Positions 25,912 to 34,875 of a stretch of 64,000 bases of DNA are shown one piece after another. Origin of the DNA: Streptomyces shenzhenensis (GTDB lineage Bacteria > Actinomycetota > Actinomycetes > Streptomycetales > Streptomycetaceae); NCBI RefSeq assembly GCF_003688995.1, contig NZ_PENI01000001.1, forward strand, positions 62,001 through 126,000, read 5' to 3'. The stretch's first letter is position 1. Each line of letters begins with the position of its first letter. The notes under the pieces were generated by a model. It made no database searches, was not told the DNA's origin, and worked only from the letters and a program-made list of their open reading frames with translations. The position numbers and the translations under genes are program-made.

Positions 25912-26993
25912 GGAACGAGGACGGGCCGGTGCGGGACGAAGAGCGCGGCACACGGGAGCTGCCCCCCGAGGGCGAGGGCGCCCCCAGCGGGTCTCGGCGC
26001 CCGGCAGACGGCATCCCTGAACAGGCCAGGCCGCATCCGGAGGACGACTCCGCGCAGGCTGGTCGGGATGGTGCCATGCAGAGCGCGCCTTCGGCGGGCC
26101 GGAACGGGGTCGTGTCCCCAGTCCGAGCGGAGGCGCGGGCTCGGGGAAGGGCGACGGACGGGACGATGAGCGAGCACGAGCGATACTCCGAGGGCGACGC
26201 GCCGGGCGCGCAAGGCGGTCCTGGCACGCAGCACGATCCTCAGGACCGCAGCGGGGCGCGTGCCATGTTCGTCGAACTGCGCAAGCTCAAGGACGGCAGT
26301 CCCGAGTACGCGGAGCTGCGCAATCAGCTGGTCCGTATGCATCTGCCGCTCGTGGAGCACCTCGCGCGCCGGTTCCGCAATCGCGGCGAGCCGCTCGACG
26401 ACCTCACGCAGGTCGCCACCATCGGTCTGATCAAATCCGTGGACCGGTTCGACCCGGAGCGTGGAGTGGAGTTCTCCACGTACGCGACGCCCACGGTCGT
26501 CGGTGAGATCAAGCGGCACTTCCGGGACAAGGGCTGGGCCGTGCGCGTCCCTCGGCGGCTGCAGGAGCTGCGGCTCGCGCTGACCACGGCCACGGCCGAG
26601 CTGTCGCAGCAGCACGGCCGCTCCCCCACGGTGCACGAGCTGGCCGAGAAGCTGGCGATCTCGGAGGAGGAGGTCCTGGAAGGGCTGGAGTCGGCCAACG
26701 CCTACTCCACGCTCTCCCTGGACGTCCCCGACACCGACGACGAGTCCCCGGCGGTGGCCGACACGCTCGGCGCGGAGGACGAGGCGCTGGAGGGCGTCGA
26801 GTACCGCGAGTCCCTCAAGCCGCTGCTGGAAGATCTTCCGCCGCGGGAGAAGCGGATCCTTCTGCTGCGCTTCTTCGGCAACATGACCCAGTCGCAGATC
26901 GCCCAGGAGGTCGGCATCTCCCAGATGCACGTCTCCCGCCTACTGGCCCGAACCCTGGCCCAACTCCGGGAGAAGCTCCTGGTGGAGGAGTAA
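25908..26993 (+). CDS. sigH: SigB/SigF-family stress sigma factor
   Basis: This 361-residue form starts at the GTG overlapping rshA. Residues 1-118 are a non-conserved, charged, Gly/Pro-rich extension. The sigma core follows: ELRNQLVRMHLPLVEHLARR (2.1), DLTQVATIGLIKSVDRFDP (2.2-2.3), FSTYATPTVVGEIKRHFRD (2.4), region 3, and LPPREKRILLLRFFGNMTQSQIAQEVGISQMHVSRLLARTL (4). S. coelicolor sigma-H is osmotic-stress responsive and exists as several translation and processing forms; ATG codons at 26076 and 26166 here could give shorter ones. Confidence 0.94.
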   Translation: MRNEDGPVRDEERGTRELPPEGEGAPSGSRRPADGIPEQARPHPEDDSAQAGRDGAMQSAPSAGRNGVVSPVRAEARARGRATDGTMSEHERYSEGDAPGAQGGPGTQHDPQDRSGARAMFVELRKLKDGSPEYAELRNQLVRMHLPLVEHLARRFRNRGEPLDDLTQVATIGLIKSVDRFDPERGVEFSTYATPTVVGEIKRHFRDKGWAVRVPRRLQELRLALTTATAELSQQHGRSPTVHELAEKLAISEEEVLEGLESANAYSTLSLDVPDTDDESPAVADTLGAEDEALEGVEYRESLKPLLEDLPPREKRILLLRFFGNMTQSQIAQEVGISQMHVSRLLARTLAQLREKLLVEE

Positions 26994-26999
26994 CCCCCA

Positions 27000-27790
27000 C
27001 TAGGACCGAGTGCAGGAGCCAGGGGGCGACGGGGCCCAGGAGGGAATGCCGGGAGCCGGACCGACAGGACAGCCGGGCCCGGCGGCGGGTACCAGGCCCA
27101 GGCCGAAAGCCCAGCCCACTGGACCGACGCTGACAGCCGGACCGAGAGCGGAAGCCAGGGCGGGCGGCGGGGTCCGGCAGAAGCCCGCCACCAGCGAAAG
27201 CCGGACAGCGGGCGACAGCCGCGCCCGACGACGGGGGGCCGACCCCGGGGCCGAGACCGCGCATCAGATCAACGGCGAAAGCCCGCCACCAGCAGAAGCT
27301 GAAGAGCAGGCAACAGCCGCACCCGACGACGGGGGGGCCGACCCCGGGGCCGAGACCGCGCATCAGATCAACGGCGAAAGCCTGCCGCTCGCGGAAGCTG
27401 GACAGCGGGCAACAGCCACGCCCAGCGGCCGGGGCCGAAACGCCGGCCGACAGCCGGAACCGGGCCAAGAGCGACAACCGGAACCGGCGGCAAGTCCCGG
27501 ACCCGAAGGCACGCATCAGATCAACGGCGAAAGCCCGCCACCAGCAGAAGCTGAAGAGCGGGCAACAGCCGCGCCCAGCGGCGGGGGGCCGGACCCGGGG
27601 CCGAAACGCCGGCCGACAGCCGGAACCGGGCCAAGAGCGACAACCGGAACGGGCGGCAAGTTCCGGACCCGAAGGCACGCGTCAGATCAACGGCGAAAGC
27701 CCGCCACCGGCAACAGCCGCACCCGACGGCACTGCGGAGGGACCGCCCGCAGGGGCGACCGCATCCGTTGCGGGGCAGAGCCCATCCGTC
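27000..27790. repeat. Intergenic repeat tract 3 (A/G-rich on plus strand)
   Basis: About 960 bp between the convergent sigH and a membrane-protein gene hold no supportable gene. CATCAGATCAACGGCGAAAG recurs at 27262, 27361 and 27514 and, with one change, at 27680, spaced 99, 152-153 and 166 bp, each followed by GCCCGCCACCAGCAGAAGC-type sequence. Longer blocks such as GGGGCCGAAACGCCGGCCGACAG repeat too. Both strands stay open by base bias (plus 27010-28023, minus 26815-27678), but the changing spacing breaks frame and neither has a start signal or known fold. Confidence 0.75.
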
Positions 27791-27955
27791 GGCACGAGTC
27801 AGCCTCCCCCGGCGAAGCCGGACCCGGGGAGCCGGCCGGGCTCCCGGCGGCGCCTCTTCACGCCGCCCATGCCCCAGTCGCCCCAGCCCACGCACCCCAT
27901 GTACCTACAGCCGGCGGCACCCAGAACATCCGCCGCCCCCGGAGGGCTCCGTGGG

Positions 27956-28411
27956 TTACCGGCGTGGTTCCTCCGGGTGGCCCGGGCCGTGGATTCCGAG
28001 GGCGCGGGTGGTTTCCGGGTTGATCAGGAGGACCAGGGCCGCCACCGCCACCACCGCAAGGACGATGCCCGCCGGGATGGCCACGCTGTCGGCCTGGAGC
28101 AGGCTGTAGGCCACCGGCAGAGCCATGATCTGGGTGATCACGGCGGGCCCCCGGCTCCAGCTGCGCCGCAGCAGCAGCCCGCGCGCGGCAAGCAGCGGCA
28201 GCAGCGCCAGGACGACCAGGGTGACGCCCAGCGTGATGGCCTGCTGCCGGTCGTCCGGCGCACCGGTGATGCCGCGGACGAACGTCCACCCGCCCCCGAT
28301 CACCAGCGCGGCCCCCTCCAGCGCAGCCAGCGCCGCCGCCAGGGTCAGCCGGCGCGGACGCGGCCCGTCGGCCTCCGCGGGGTTCGGGGTGGGGTTCTGC
28401 TCGCTGCTCAC
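27956..28411 (-). CDS. Small integral membrane protein
   Basis: This 151-residue protein has a polar 22-residue start and four predicted membrane helices: LAAALAALEGAALVIGGGW, AITLGVTLVVLALLPLLAA, AVITQIMALPVAYSLL and GIVLAVVAVAALVLLI. It looks like a conserved actinobacterial membrane protein of unknown function. It converges with sigH across repeat tract 3 and is divergent from the diacylglycerol-kinase-like gene. Confidence 0.82.
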   Translation of the reverse strand: MSSEQNPTPNPAEADGPRPRRLTLAAALAALEGAALVIGGGWTFVRGITGAPDDRQQAITLGVTLVVLALLPLLAARGLLLRRSWSRGPAVITQIMALPVAYSLLQADSVAIPAGIVLAVVAVAALVLLINPETTRALGIHGPGHPEEPRR

Positions 28412-28526
28412 CCCAGCAGGGTAGCCGTCGCCGTCGTACCCTCCGTGTCCAGGCTCTCGCCCGCGCCTCTTACCGGTTCACTACCTCAGTGTGGGCCCGG
28501 TACCACCCAGTAGGTACGCTGCAACC

Positions 28527-29495
28527 ATGCGTGCACTTCTCGTGGTCAATCCGGCGGCAACCACCACAAGCGCACGTACGCGCGACGTACTGATCCACGC
28601 CCTGGCGAGCGAGATGAAGCTGGAGGCGGTCACCACCGAGTACCGCGGACACGCGCGTGACCTGGGCCGACAGGCCGCGGACAGCGACGACATAGACCTG
28701 GTCGTGGCGCTGGGCGGCGACGGCACCGTCAACGAGGTCGTCAACGGCCTGCTGCACGGCGGCCCCGACCTCGACCGCCTGCCCGGCCTCGCGGTGGTGC
28801 CCGGCGGCTCCACCAATGTGTTCGCCCGCGCGCTGGGCCTGCCCAACGATCCGGTCGAGGCCACCGGCGCCCTGCTGGACGCCGTGAGCGACAAGCGCGA
28901 GCGCGTCGTCAGCCTCGGCCTCACCGCGGGCACCCCCGGCACCGCCGACGAGTCGGTCCCGGCGCGCTGGTTCACCTTCAACGCGGGGCTGGGCTTCGAC
29001 GCCGGCGTCGTCGGCCGCGTCGAGCAGCAGCGCGAACTCGGCAAGACGTCGACCCACAGCCTGTACGTCCGTCAGGTGCTCAGGCAGTTCTTGGGCGAGC
29101 CGAACCGCAGACGGGGCACGATCACGCTCGCACGCGAGGGCGCCGACCCGATCAGTGACCTCGTCGTGGCGATAGTGTCGAACACCACTCCCTGGACGTA
29201 TCTCGGCAATCGCCCCATGTATACGTCGCCTAAGGCCTCGTTCGACAAGGGCGTCGACGTCTTCGGTCTCACCCGTCTGTCCACGGCCGCGGTTGCCCGG
29301 TATGGCACCCAGTTGCTCACTTCGTCCCCCGAGCGCGGACCCCATGGCAAGCACGTCGTGTCCCTGCACGACATGGACCGCTTCACCTTGCATTCGAAGG
29401 TGCCACTGCCTCTCCAGATGGACGGCGACCACCTCGGACTGCGTACGAGCGTGACGTTCACAGGCGTACGCCGTGCACTGCGTGTGATTGTGTGA
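28527..29495 (+). CDS. Diacylglycerol kinase family lipid kinase
   Basis: This 322-residue protein begins MRALLVVNPAATTTSART and carries the DAGK catalytic signature VVALGGDGTVNEVVNGL plus LAVVPGGSTNVFARALGLP and the later FTFNAGLGFDAGVV. It should phosphorylate a lipid such as diacylglycerol or sphingosine-like substrate at the membrane face. It lies just before wblE on the same strand, separated by a 319-bp region, so a shared transcript is unlikely. Confidence 0.9.
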   Translation: MRALLVVNPAATTTSARTRDVLIHALASEMKLEAVTTEYRGHARDLGRQAADSDDIDLVVALGGDGTVNEVVNGLLHGGPDLDRLPGLAVVPGGSTNVFARALGLPNDPVEATGALLDAVSDKRERVVSLGLTAGTPGTADESVPARWFTFNAGLGFDAGVVGRVEQQRELGKTSTHSLYVRQVLRQFLGEPNRRRGTITLAREGADPISDLVVAIVSNTTPWTYLGNRPMYTSPKASFDKGVDVFGLTRLSTAAVARYGTQLLTSSPERGPHGKHVVSLHDMDRFTLHSKVPLPLQMDGDHLGLRTSVTFTGVRRALRVIV

Positions 29496-29756
29496 GCGGA
29501 ACGGGCCAAAGTCCTTTCACTCGAACGTTTAGGCCAGGCTCCACCCCATGGAAGTACGGCTGTGACCGAGTCGACACCGAGGAATCAAAAAAAACTTTTC
29601 GGAAGGGGTTGTATCCGCCGCTGAGGTTTGCGAGTCTCTACGTGGCGATCGGGACGGCCCGCAACACCGGCCTCCACTGATCACCGGAACCCCTCTTCAA
29701 ACCACAGGACCACGCCAGGGAACCTGGCGGTAGGCCCTTCACTTGTTGAGGGATTC

Positions 29757-29770
29757 GTGAAAGCGTTCAC
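29757..29770. promoter_or_regulatory. Inverted repeat in the wblE leader
   Basis: GTGAA-AGCG-TTCAC is a perfect 5-bp inverted repeat 45 bp before the wblE start, in the 319-bp region at 29496-29814. The region also holds an unusual poly-A run (29587-29594) next to TTTT and no gene. I found no properly spaced sigma-R promoter here (GGAAT to GTT is 22, not 18). Confidence 0.3.
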
Positions 29771-29814
29771 ATTCACAAGCAACTTGCACGTAATACCAAG
29801 GAGAGGTAGCAGCC

Positions 29815-30072
29815 ATGGACTGGCGTCACAACGCCGTTTGCCGCGAGGAAGACCCCGAGCTGTTCTTCCCCATCGGCAACACCGGTCCTGCGCTGCTGCA
29901 GATCGAGGAAGCCAAGGCCGTCTGCCGTCGCTGCCCGGTTATCGAGCAGTGTCTGCAGTGGGCGCTTGAGTCCGGTCAGGACTCCGGCGTCTGGGGTGGT
30001 CTCAGCGAGGACGAGCGCCGCGCCATGAAGCGCCGCGCCGCTCGCAACCGGGCCCGTCAGGCCTCCGCCTGA
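29815..30072 (+). CDS. wblE: WhiB-like iron-sulfur regulator WblE
   Basis: This 85-residue protein has the four Fe-S cysteines C9, C37, C40 and C46, the turn GVWGG (58-62), and the basic DNA-contact tail ERRAMKRRAARNRARQ. It matches WblE (WhiB1 orthologue), which binds a [4Fe-4S] cluster and contacts the housekeeping sigma factor. The ribosome site is AAGGAGAGG. A hairpin at 30196 ends the transcript. It stands tail-to-tail with the PdtaS-like kinase, as whiB1 and pdtaS do in mycobacteria. Confidence 0.96.
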   Translation: MDWRHNAVCREEDPELFFPIGNTGPALLQIEEAKAVCRRCPVIEQCLQWALESGQDSGVWGGLSEDERRAMKRRAARNRARQASA

Positions 30073-30195
30073 CACTCCCACCCCTGCTCGACGGCCTGAG
30101 CTTGGCGGCGCGCACAGCGAGTGCGCATCTCCCGCCCCCGAGCCGCAGCGCGCAGTACCCCCGATGCGCTTAGAACACGCAGCACCGAGCACTGG

Positions 30196-30220
30196 CCTCG
30201 GACCCCACCCGGGTCCGAGG
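30196..30220 (+). terminator. wblE terminator
   Basis: A perfect 10-bp stem (CCTCGGACCC with GGGTCCGAGG) and a five-base loop, followed by TCTTCT, lies 124 bp past the wblE stop and just before the stop of the convergent kinase. Confidence 0.8.
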
Positions 30221-30237
30221 TCTTCTGCTGTACGGGG

Positions 30238-31713
30238 CTACTTCTGCGTCTCCACCGGGATGTCCAGGATCACCTGCGTCCCCCGCTCGGGCGCCGGCAC
30301 CATGTCGAACGTACCGCCCAACTCGCCCTCGACCAGCGTCCGTACGATCTGCAGACCGAGATTGCCCGAGCGGTGCGGGTCGAAGCCCGCGGGCAGGCCC
30401 ACGCCGTCGTCCTGGACCGTGACCAGGAGGCGGGCCTCCTTGCTGGTGCCGCCGCGGACCGCCGTGACCTCGACGGTGCCGGTCTCGCCCTCGCGGAAGC
30501 CGTGTTCGAGGGCGTTCTGCAGGACCTCGGTGAGCACCATCGACAGCGGGGTCGCCACCTCGGCGTCGAGTATGCCGAAGCGTCCGCTGCGCCGGCCGGT
30601 CACCTTTCCCGGCGAGATCTCCGCGACCATCGCGAGCACCCGGTCGGCGATCTCGTCGAACTCCACGCGCTCGTCCAGGTTCTGGGAGAGCGTCTCGTGC
30701 ACGATCGCGATCGAGCCGACCCGCCGCACCGCCTCCTCCAGCGCCTCCCGGCCGCGCTCCGACTCGATGCGCCGGGCCTGCAGGCGCAGCAGGGCGGCGA
30801 CCGTCTGGAGGTTGTTCTTCACCCGGTGGTGGATCTCCCGGATCGTCGCATCCTTGGTCATCAACTCGCGTTCACGACGCCGCAGTTCCGTGACGTCCCG
30901 GAGCAGGACCAGCGAACCGATGCGGGTGCCCTTGGGCTTGAGCGGGATCGCCCGGAACTGGATCACCCCGTCGGCCGACTCGATCTCGAACTCGCGGGGC
31001 GCCCAGCCGCTGGCGACCTTGGCCAGCGCCTCGTCCACCGGCCCGCGGGTCGGGGCGAGTTCGGCGGTGGTCCGGCCGAGGTGGTGGCCGAGCAGGTCGG
31101 CGGCGAGGCCGAGCCGGTGGTAGGCGGAGAGGGCGTTCGGGGAGGCGTACTGGACGATGCCGTCCGCGTCGAGCCGGATCAGACCGTCGCCGACGCGCGG
31201 TGAGGCGTCCATGTCGACCTGCTGGTCCGGGAACGGGAAGGAGCCGGCCGCGATCATCTGCGCGAGGTCGGAGGCGCTCTGCAGATACGTCAGTTCAAGG
31301 CGGCTCGGGGTGCGCACGGTCAGCAGGTTGGTGTTGCGGGCGATGACACCGAGGACGCGGGCCGCCCGGCGCACGGGGATCGACTCGATCCGGACCGGGA
31401 CCTCCTCGCGCCACTCGGGGTCGCCCTCGCGCACGATCCGGCCCTCGTCCAACGCCACGTCCAGCATGGGGCGCCGGCCGCGCGGGACGAGATGGCCGAC
31501 CATGTCATCCTGGTAGGAGGTCGGACCGGTGTTGGGGCGCATCTGGGCGACCGAGACGTACCGGGTGCCGTCACGGGTGGGGACCCACAGGACCAGGTCG
31601 GCGAAGGAGAGGTCGGAGAGCAGTTGCCACTCCGAGACCAGCAGATGGAGCCACTCGAGGTCGGAGTCGTCGAGGGCGGTGTGCTGGCGTACGAGTTCGT
31701 TCATGGAGGGCAC
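30238..31713 (-). CDS. PdtaS-like sensor histidine kinase
   Basis: This 491-residue soluble kinase has an N-terminal GAF-like region (about 10-160), a PAS domain (about 175-285), the HisKA_2 helix REIHHRVKNNLQTVAALLRLQ with its phospho-acceptor His near residue 295, and a HATPase_c domain (TEVLQNALEHG; DDGVGLP). It corresponds to PdtaS, which in mycobacteria signals to the RNA-binding regulator PdtaR. No membrane helix. Starts at GTG 31713 or ATG 31704 cannot be told apart. No response regulator is adjacent. Confidence 0.92.
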   Translation of the reverse strand: MPSMNELVRQHTALDDSDLEWLHLLVSEWQLLSDLSFADLVLWVPTRDGTRYVSVAQMRPNTGPTSYQDDMVGHLVPRGRRPMLDVALDEGRIVREGDPEWREEVPVRIESIPVRRAARVLGVIARNTNLLTVRTPSRLELTYLQSASDLAQMIAAGSFPFPDQQVDMDASPRVGDGLIRLDADGIVQYASPNALSAYHRLGLAADLLGHHLGRTTAELAPTRGPVDEALAKVASGWAPREFEIESADGVIQFRAIPLKPKGTRIGSLVLLRDVTELRRRERELMTKDATIREIHHRVKNNLQTVAALLRLQARRIESERGREALEEAVRRVGSIAIVHETLSQNLDERVEFDEIADRVLAMVAEISPGKVTGRRSGRFGILDAEVATPLSMVLTEVLQNALEHGFREGETGTVEVTAVRGGTSKEARLLVTVQDDGVGLPAGFDPHRSGNLGLQIVRTLVEGELGGTFDMVPAPERGTQVILDIPVETQK

Positions 31714-32122
31714 ATGTGCGAGCGTACCCGGCGGTTTGTCCGGTCCCGAAAACGCCCGTTGCCGGGTTCGGGGAACACCCGCGGGCCGCGGCGCCCAGAG
31801 GGACCCTCAACCCTCCCGGCACCGCAGCCCGGAGCAGCAACGGCCTCGGGGTGTGCGGTCCCGGTCGGCCGAAGGATGAGGAGCCGGGGCAGTCAGGGCA
31901 GAGAGCTCCGGTTCCTCGGTCCGCCTTCCTGTGCGGGGAAGACGGATGACTGCGGCTGCTGCGTACGGTCCTGCCGTACGCAGTACCTCTACGCATTGTG
32001 GACTAGACCACGCGGGTGTGTCCATGCATGGGAGGCGGTTCATCGTCGGCGCTTCGCAGCCTAGCCCGGCCCGGTCATGAACGGGGCCGGACGGCCATGG
32101 CAGTTTCCGCGACCGCTTCCGG

Positions 32123-32314
32123 TTGCCGCCGGCGCAGGTCCTCCGCCACTTCGGGGGCGGTGCCGAGGGCGGGTGGGCGCGGGCCGCCTGGTCGGCGCCG
32201 GGCAGCGCGGGCGAGGCCGCCGATGTCGCGGACGTGATGGCCTTCCTGGTCTCCGACGCCGGGCGCCGGATCACGGACAGTCGGGTCGGCACGACGGGCG
32301 GCTCGCTCCCTTGA
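32123..32314 (+). pseudogene. C-terminal remnant of a short-chain dehydrogenase
   Basis: Only the last 35 or so residues read as protein: EAADVADVMAFLVSDAGRRITDSRVGTTGGSLP resembles the closing helix and final strand of SDR enzymes. No Rossmann start, catalytic Tyr-Lys or initiation signal precedes it. The surrounding 31714-32459 gap otherwise holds nothing I recognise, apart from the nagB operator at its end. Called as a gene remnant by inference. Confidence 0.45.
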
Positions 32315-32406
32315 GGCGGCACCGGGTTCAGCGGCCCGGCGGGGCCCCTTTCGCGCCCGCTTTCACCCCCGCGAGGGGCTCGGCGCCCGGGCGGGGTCGG
32401 TGCTAG

Positions 32407-32422
32407 ATTGGTCTAAACCACA
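32407..32422. promoter_or_regulatory. DasR box (dre) upstream of nagB
   Basis: ATTGGTCTAAACCACA matches the DasR consensus ACTGGTCTAGACCATT around the TGGTCTA-ACCA core. It ends 37 bp before the nagB start codon, so DasR would block the promoter until glucosamine-6-phosphate accumulates. Confidence 0.85.
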
Positions 32423-32459
32423 TAGACCTTCCAGCCCTCTTCAGAACGGCAGGCCCAGC

Positions 32460-33245
32460 GTGGAAGTTGTCATCGTCCCGGACGCCGCCGCGGGCGGCGA
32501 GCTGATCGCCGAGGCCATGGCCGGGCTGCTCCGGCGCACGCCCGACGCCGTGCTCGGCGTGGCCACCGGCTCGACCCCGCTGCCCATCTACCAGGCGCTG
32601 ACGGCCAAGGTGCGCTCCGGCGCCGTGGACATCTCGCGGGCGCGCATTGCGCAGCTCGACGAGTATGTGGGGCTGCCCGCTGACCACCCGGAGTCCTACC
32701 GTTCGGTGCTGCGCCGGGAGGTGCTCGAGCCGCTCGGGATCGCGCCGGACGCGTTCATGGGGCCGGACGGCACGGCCGAGGACGTGCCGGGCGCCTGCGC
32801 GGCGTACGAGCGGGCGCTCGCCGAGGCGGGCGGCGTGGATCTGCAGTTGCTCGGGATCGGGACCGACGGGCACATCGGATTCAACGAGCCGTGCTCCTCG
32901 CTCGCCTCGCGGACGCGGATCAAGACGCTGACCGAGCAGACCCGGATCGACAACGCGCGCTTCTTCGACGGCGACATCGCGCAGGTGCCGCACCACGTCA
33001 TCACCCAGGGCATCGGCACCATCCTGGAGGCCAGGCACCTGGTGCTGCTCGCGACCGGCGAGGGCAAGGCGGACGCGGTCGCGGCGACCGTGGAGGGGCC
33101 GGTGGCCGCCGTCTGCCCCGCCTCGGCGCTGCAACTGCACCCGCACGCCACGGTCGTCGTGGACGAGGCCGCGGCAGCCAAGCTGAAGCTCGCCGACTAC
33201 TTCCGGCATACGTACGCCGACAAGCCGGACTGGCAGGGCATCTGA
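32460..33245 (+). CDS. nagB: Glucosamine-6-phosphate deaminase
   Basis: This 261-residue enzyme converts glucosamine-6-phosphate to fructose-6-phosphate and ammonia, the last step of GlcNAc use. It starts at GTG 32460 behind the dre site. Motifs: VLGVATGSTPLPIYQAL for phosphate binding, AQLDEYVGLPADHPESY with the catalytic Asp, and GIGTDGHIGFNEP. The length equals the usual Streptomyces NagB. It converges with the das operon across a strong hairpin. Confidence 0.95.
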   Translation: MEVVIVPDAAAGGELIAEAMAGLLRRTPDAVLGVATGSTPLPIYQALTAKVRSGAVDISRARIAQLDEYVGLPADHPESYRSVLRREVLEPLGIAPDAFMGPDGTAEDVPGACAAYERALAEAGGVDLQLLGIGTDGHIGFNEPCSSLASRTRIKTLTEQTRIDNARFFDGDIAQVPHHVITQGIGTILEARHLVLLATGEGKADAVAATVEGPVAAVCPASALQLHPHATVVVDEAAAAKLKLADYFRHTYADKPDWQGI

Positions 33246-33293
33246 CCGCACCCGGCCGGCCCCGGAGCGCTCCGGGCCGCCCCGGACACCGCA

Positions 33294-33326
33294 GGGCGCC
33301 GGGCTCCGCAGTGGAGCCCGGCGCCC
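33294..33326. terminator. Bidirectional terminator between nagB and dasD
   Basis: A perfect 14-bp stem (33294-33307 with 33313-33326) with loop GCAGT stands between the two converging genes; its distal arm ends 8 bp from the dasD stop. Confidence 0.85.
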
Positions 33327-33333
33327 TCGCGCG

Positions 33334-34875
33334 TCACGGTCGGCGCACCCCGGCGACGATCTCCGCCGCCGCCCGCCCGCACACCCGGGCCGCGCCATGG
33401 GTGGCGATGTGCAGGGCGCCGCGCGGCGGGGCCTCGGGGATGCCCATCTCGACCACGATCGTGTCGGGGCGGGCGGCCAGCAGGGCGTCGAGGGCCGCCG
33501 TCATCCAGGGGTGGCGGTGCTCGTCGCGGACGACGGCCACGATGCGGCGGCCGCCGGCCGCGGTCAGCGCCACCGGTCCCGCGTCCGCGCCGGTGAAGCT
33601 GCCCGTCACGGTGCCGGGCAGCAGCCGTGGCAGTTCCGCCGCGACGCCCCAGGGGGTCTCGTCGCCGACGGCGATGTTCGCGACCGGGGTGAAGGCGGCG
33701 ACGTAGGGGGCCGAGGCCGGTGGCTCGTACGGGCCGGAGCGGGTCACCGTGAGCGCGCGCCGGGCGGCGACGAGTCCGATGTCGTCCGGGGACGCCCCGG
33801 CCGCGGAGCCGTTCGCGTCCGGGGCGGCAGCGCCGTCCCCGCCGGGTGCCGCCTGCGCGGTCCAGCGGGCCAGTCGGCGCACCCGCTCGGCCGCGTCCGC
33901 CAGCCGTTCCTCGGGCAGTTCGCCCGAGCGGACGGCGGACACCAGGGCGTCGCGCAGCCGGCGCACCGTCCCGTCGTCGTCGAGGCCCCCGCCCACACAG
34001 ATCGCGTCGGCACCGGCCGCGACGGCGAGGACGCTGCCGCGTTCGATGCCGTAGGCGGCGGCGACGGCCCGCATCTCCATGCCGTCGGTGACGATCAGGC
34101 CGTCGTAGCCGAGTTCGCCGCGGAGCAGCTCCGTCAGGATCCGGCGGGAGAGGGTCGCGGGGCGGTCCGGGTCCAGGGCCGGGACCAGGATGTGGGCGCT
34201 CATCACGGCCCGGGTGCCGGCCGCGACGGCCGCCCGGAAGGGGACCAGGTCACGGGAGTCCAGCACCTCGGCCGGCACGTCGATACGGGGCATCGCGAGG
34301 TGGGAGTCGACGGCCGTGTCGCCGTGTCCGGGGAAGTGCTTGGTGCAGGCCGCCACGCCGGCCGACTGGAGGCCGGTGACATAGGCCGCCGTGTGCCGGG
34401 CCGCCAGGTCGGGGTCGGCGCCGAACGAGCGGACGCCGATGACCGGGTTGGCGGGGTCGGAGTTCACATCGGCCACCGGGGCCCAGTCGAAGTTCACCCC
34501 GCAGGCCGCGAGCCGGCGGCCGAGTTCGCGGGCCACCTCGCGGGTCAGCGCCACGTCGTCGACGGCGCCGAGCGCGTGGTTGCCGGGGAAGCTGGAGCCC
34601 GTGCGCACCTCCAGGCGCGTGACGTCACCGCCCTCCTCGTCGACGGCGACCAGGACGTCCTCGCGTTCGGCGCGCAACTGCGCGGTCAGGGCGGCCAGTT
34701 GTTCGGGCGAGGCGACATTGCGCCCGAACAGGCCCACCGATGCCAGGCCCTCGCCGAGCCGGCGCAGCAGCCAGTCGGGGGCGGTCGTGCCGGCGAAGCC
34801 GGGCTGGAGGACGGTGAGGGCGTCCCGGGTGAGGGTGTCGCTGCCGCCGGCGAGGGTCGTCATCGGGCGCGTCAT
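33334..34875 (-). CDS. dasD: Family 3 beta-N-acetylglucosaminidase
   Basis: This 513-residue glycoside hydrolase family 3 enzyme should cut chitobiose to GlcNAc in the cytoplasm after uptake by DasABC. Signatures are TKHFPGHGDTAVDSH (acid/base His/Asp dyad, 178-192) and the nucleophile Asp264 in LIVTDGMEMRAV. No signal peptide. The ATG at 34875 overlaps the dasC stop (ATGA); ATG 34863 is an alternative. The C-terminal 150 residues are a variable domain. It is the last gene of the das operon. Confidence 0.9.
   Translation of the reverse strand: MTRPMTTLAGGSDTLTRDALTVLQPGFAGTTAPDWLLRRLGEGLASVGLFGRNVASPEQLAALTAQLRAEREDVLVAVDEEGGDVTRLEVRTGSSFPGNHALGAVDDVALTREVARELGRRLAACGVNFDWAPVADVNSDPANPVIGVRSFGADPDLAARHTAAYVTGLQSAGVAACTKHFPGHGDTAVDSHLAMPRIDVPAEVLDSRDLVPFRAAVAAGTRAVMSAHILVPALDPDRPATLSRRILTELLRGELGYDGLIVTDGMEMRAVAAAYGIERGSVLAVAAGADAICVGGGLDDDGTVRRLRDALVSAVRSGELPEERLADAAERVRRLARWTAQAAPGGDGAAAPDANGSAAGASPDDIGLVAARRALTVTRSGPYEPPASAPYVAAFTPVANIAVGDETPWGVAAELPRLLPGTVTGSFTGADAGPVALTAAGGRRIVAVVRDEHRHPWMTAALDALLAARPDTIVVEMGIPEAPPRGALHIATHGAARVCGRAAAEIVAGVRRP

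Noticed and set aside
27010..28023. Plus-strand ORF with repeated HQINGES motif
   Set aside because: Repeat spacing breaks frame, the end overlaps a real membrane-protein gene, and there is no start signal; the open frame follows from base bias.
29581..29628. Sigma-R promoter for wblE
   Set aside because: GGAAT to GTT is 22 bases and GGAAG to GTT is 20; the consensus needs 18.
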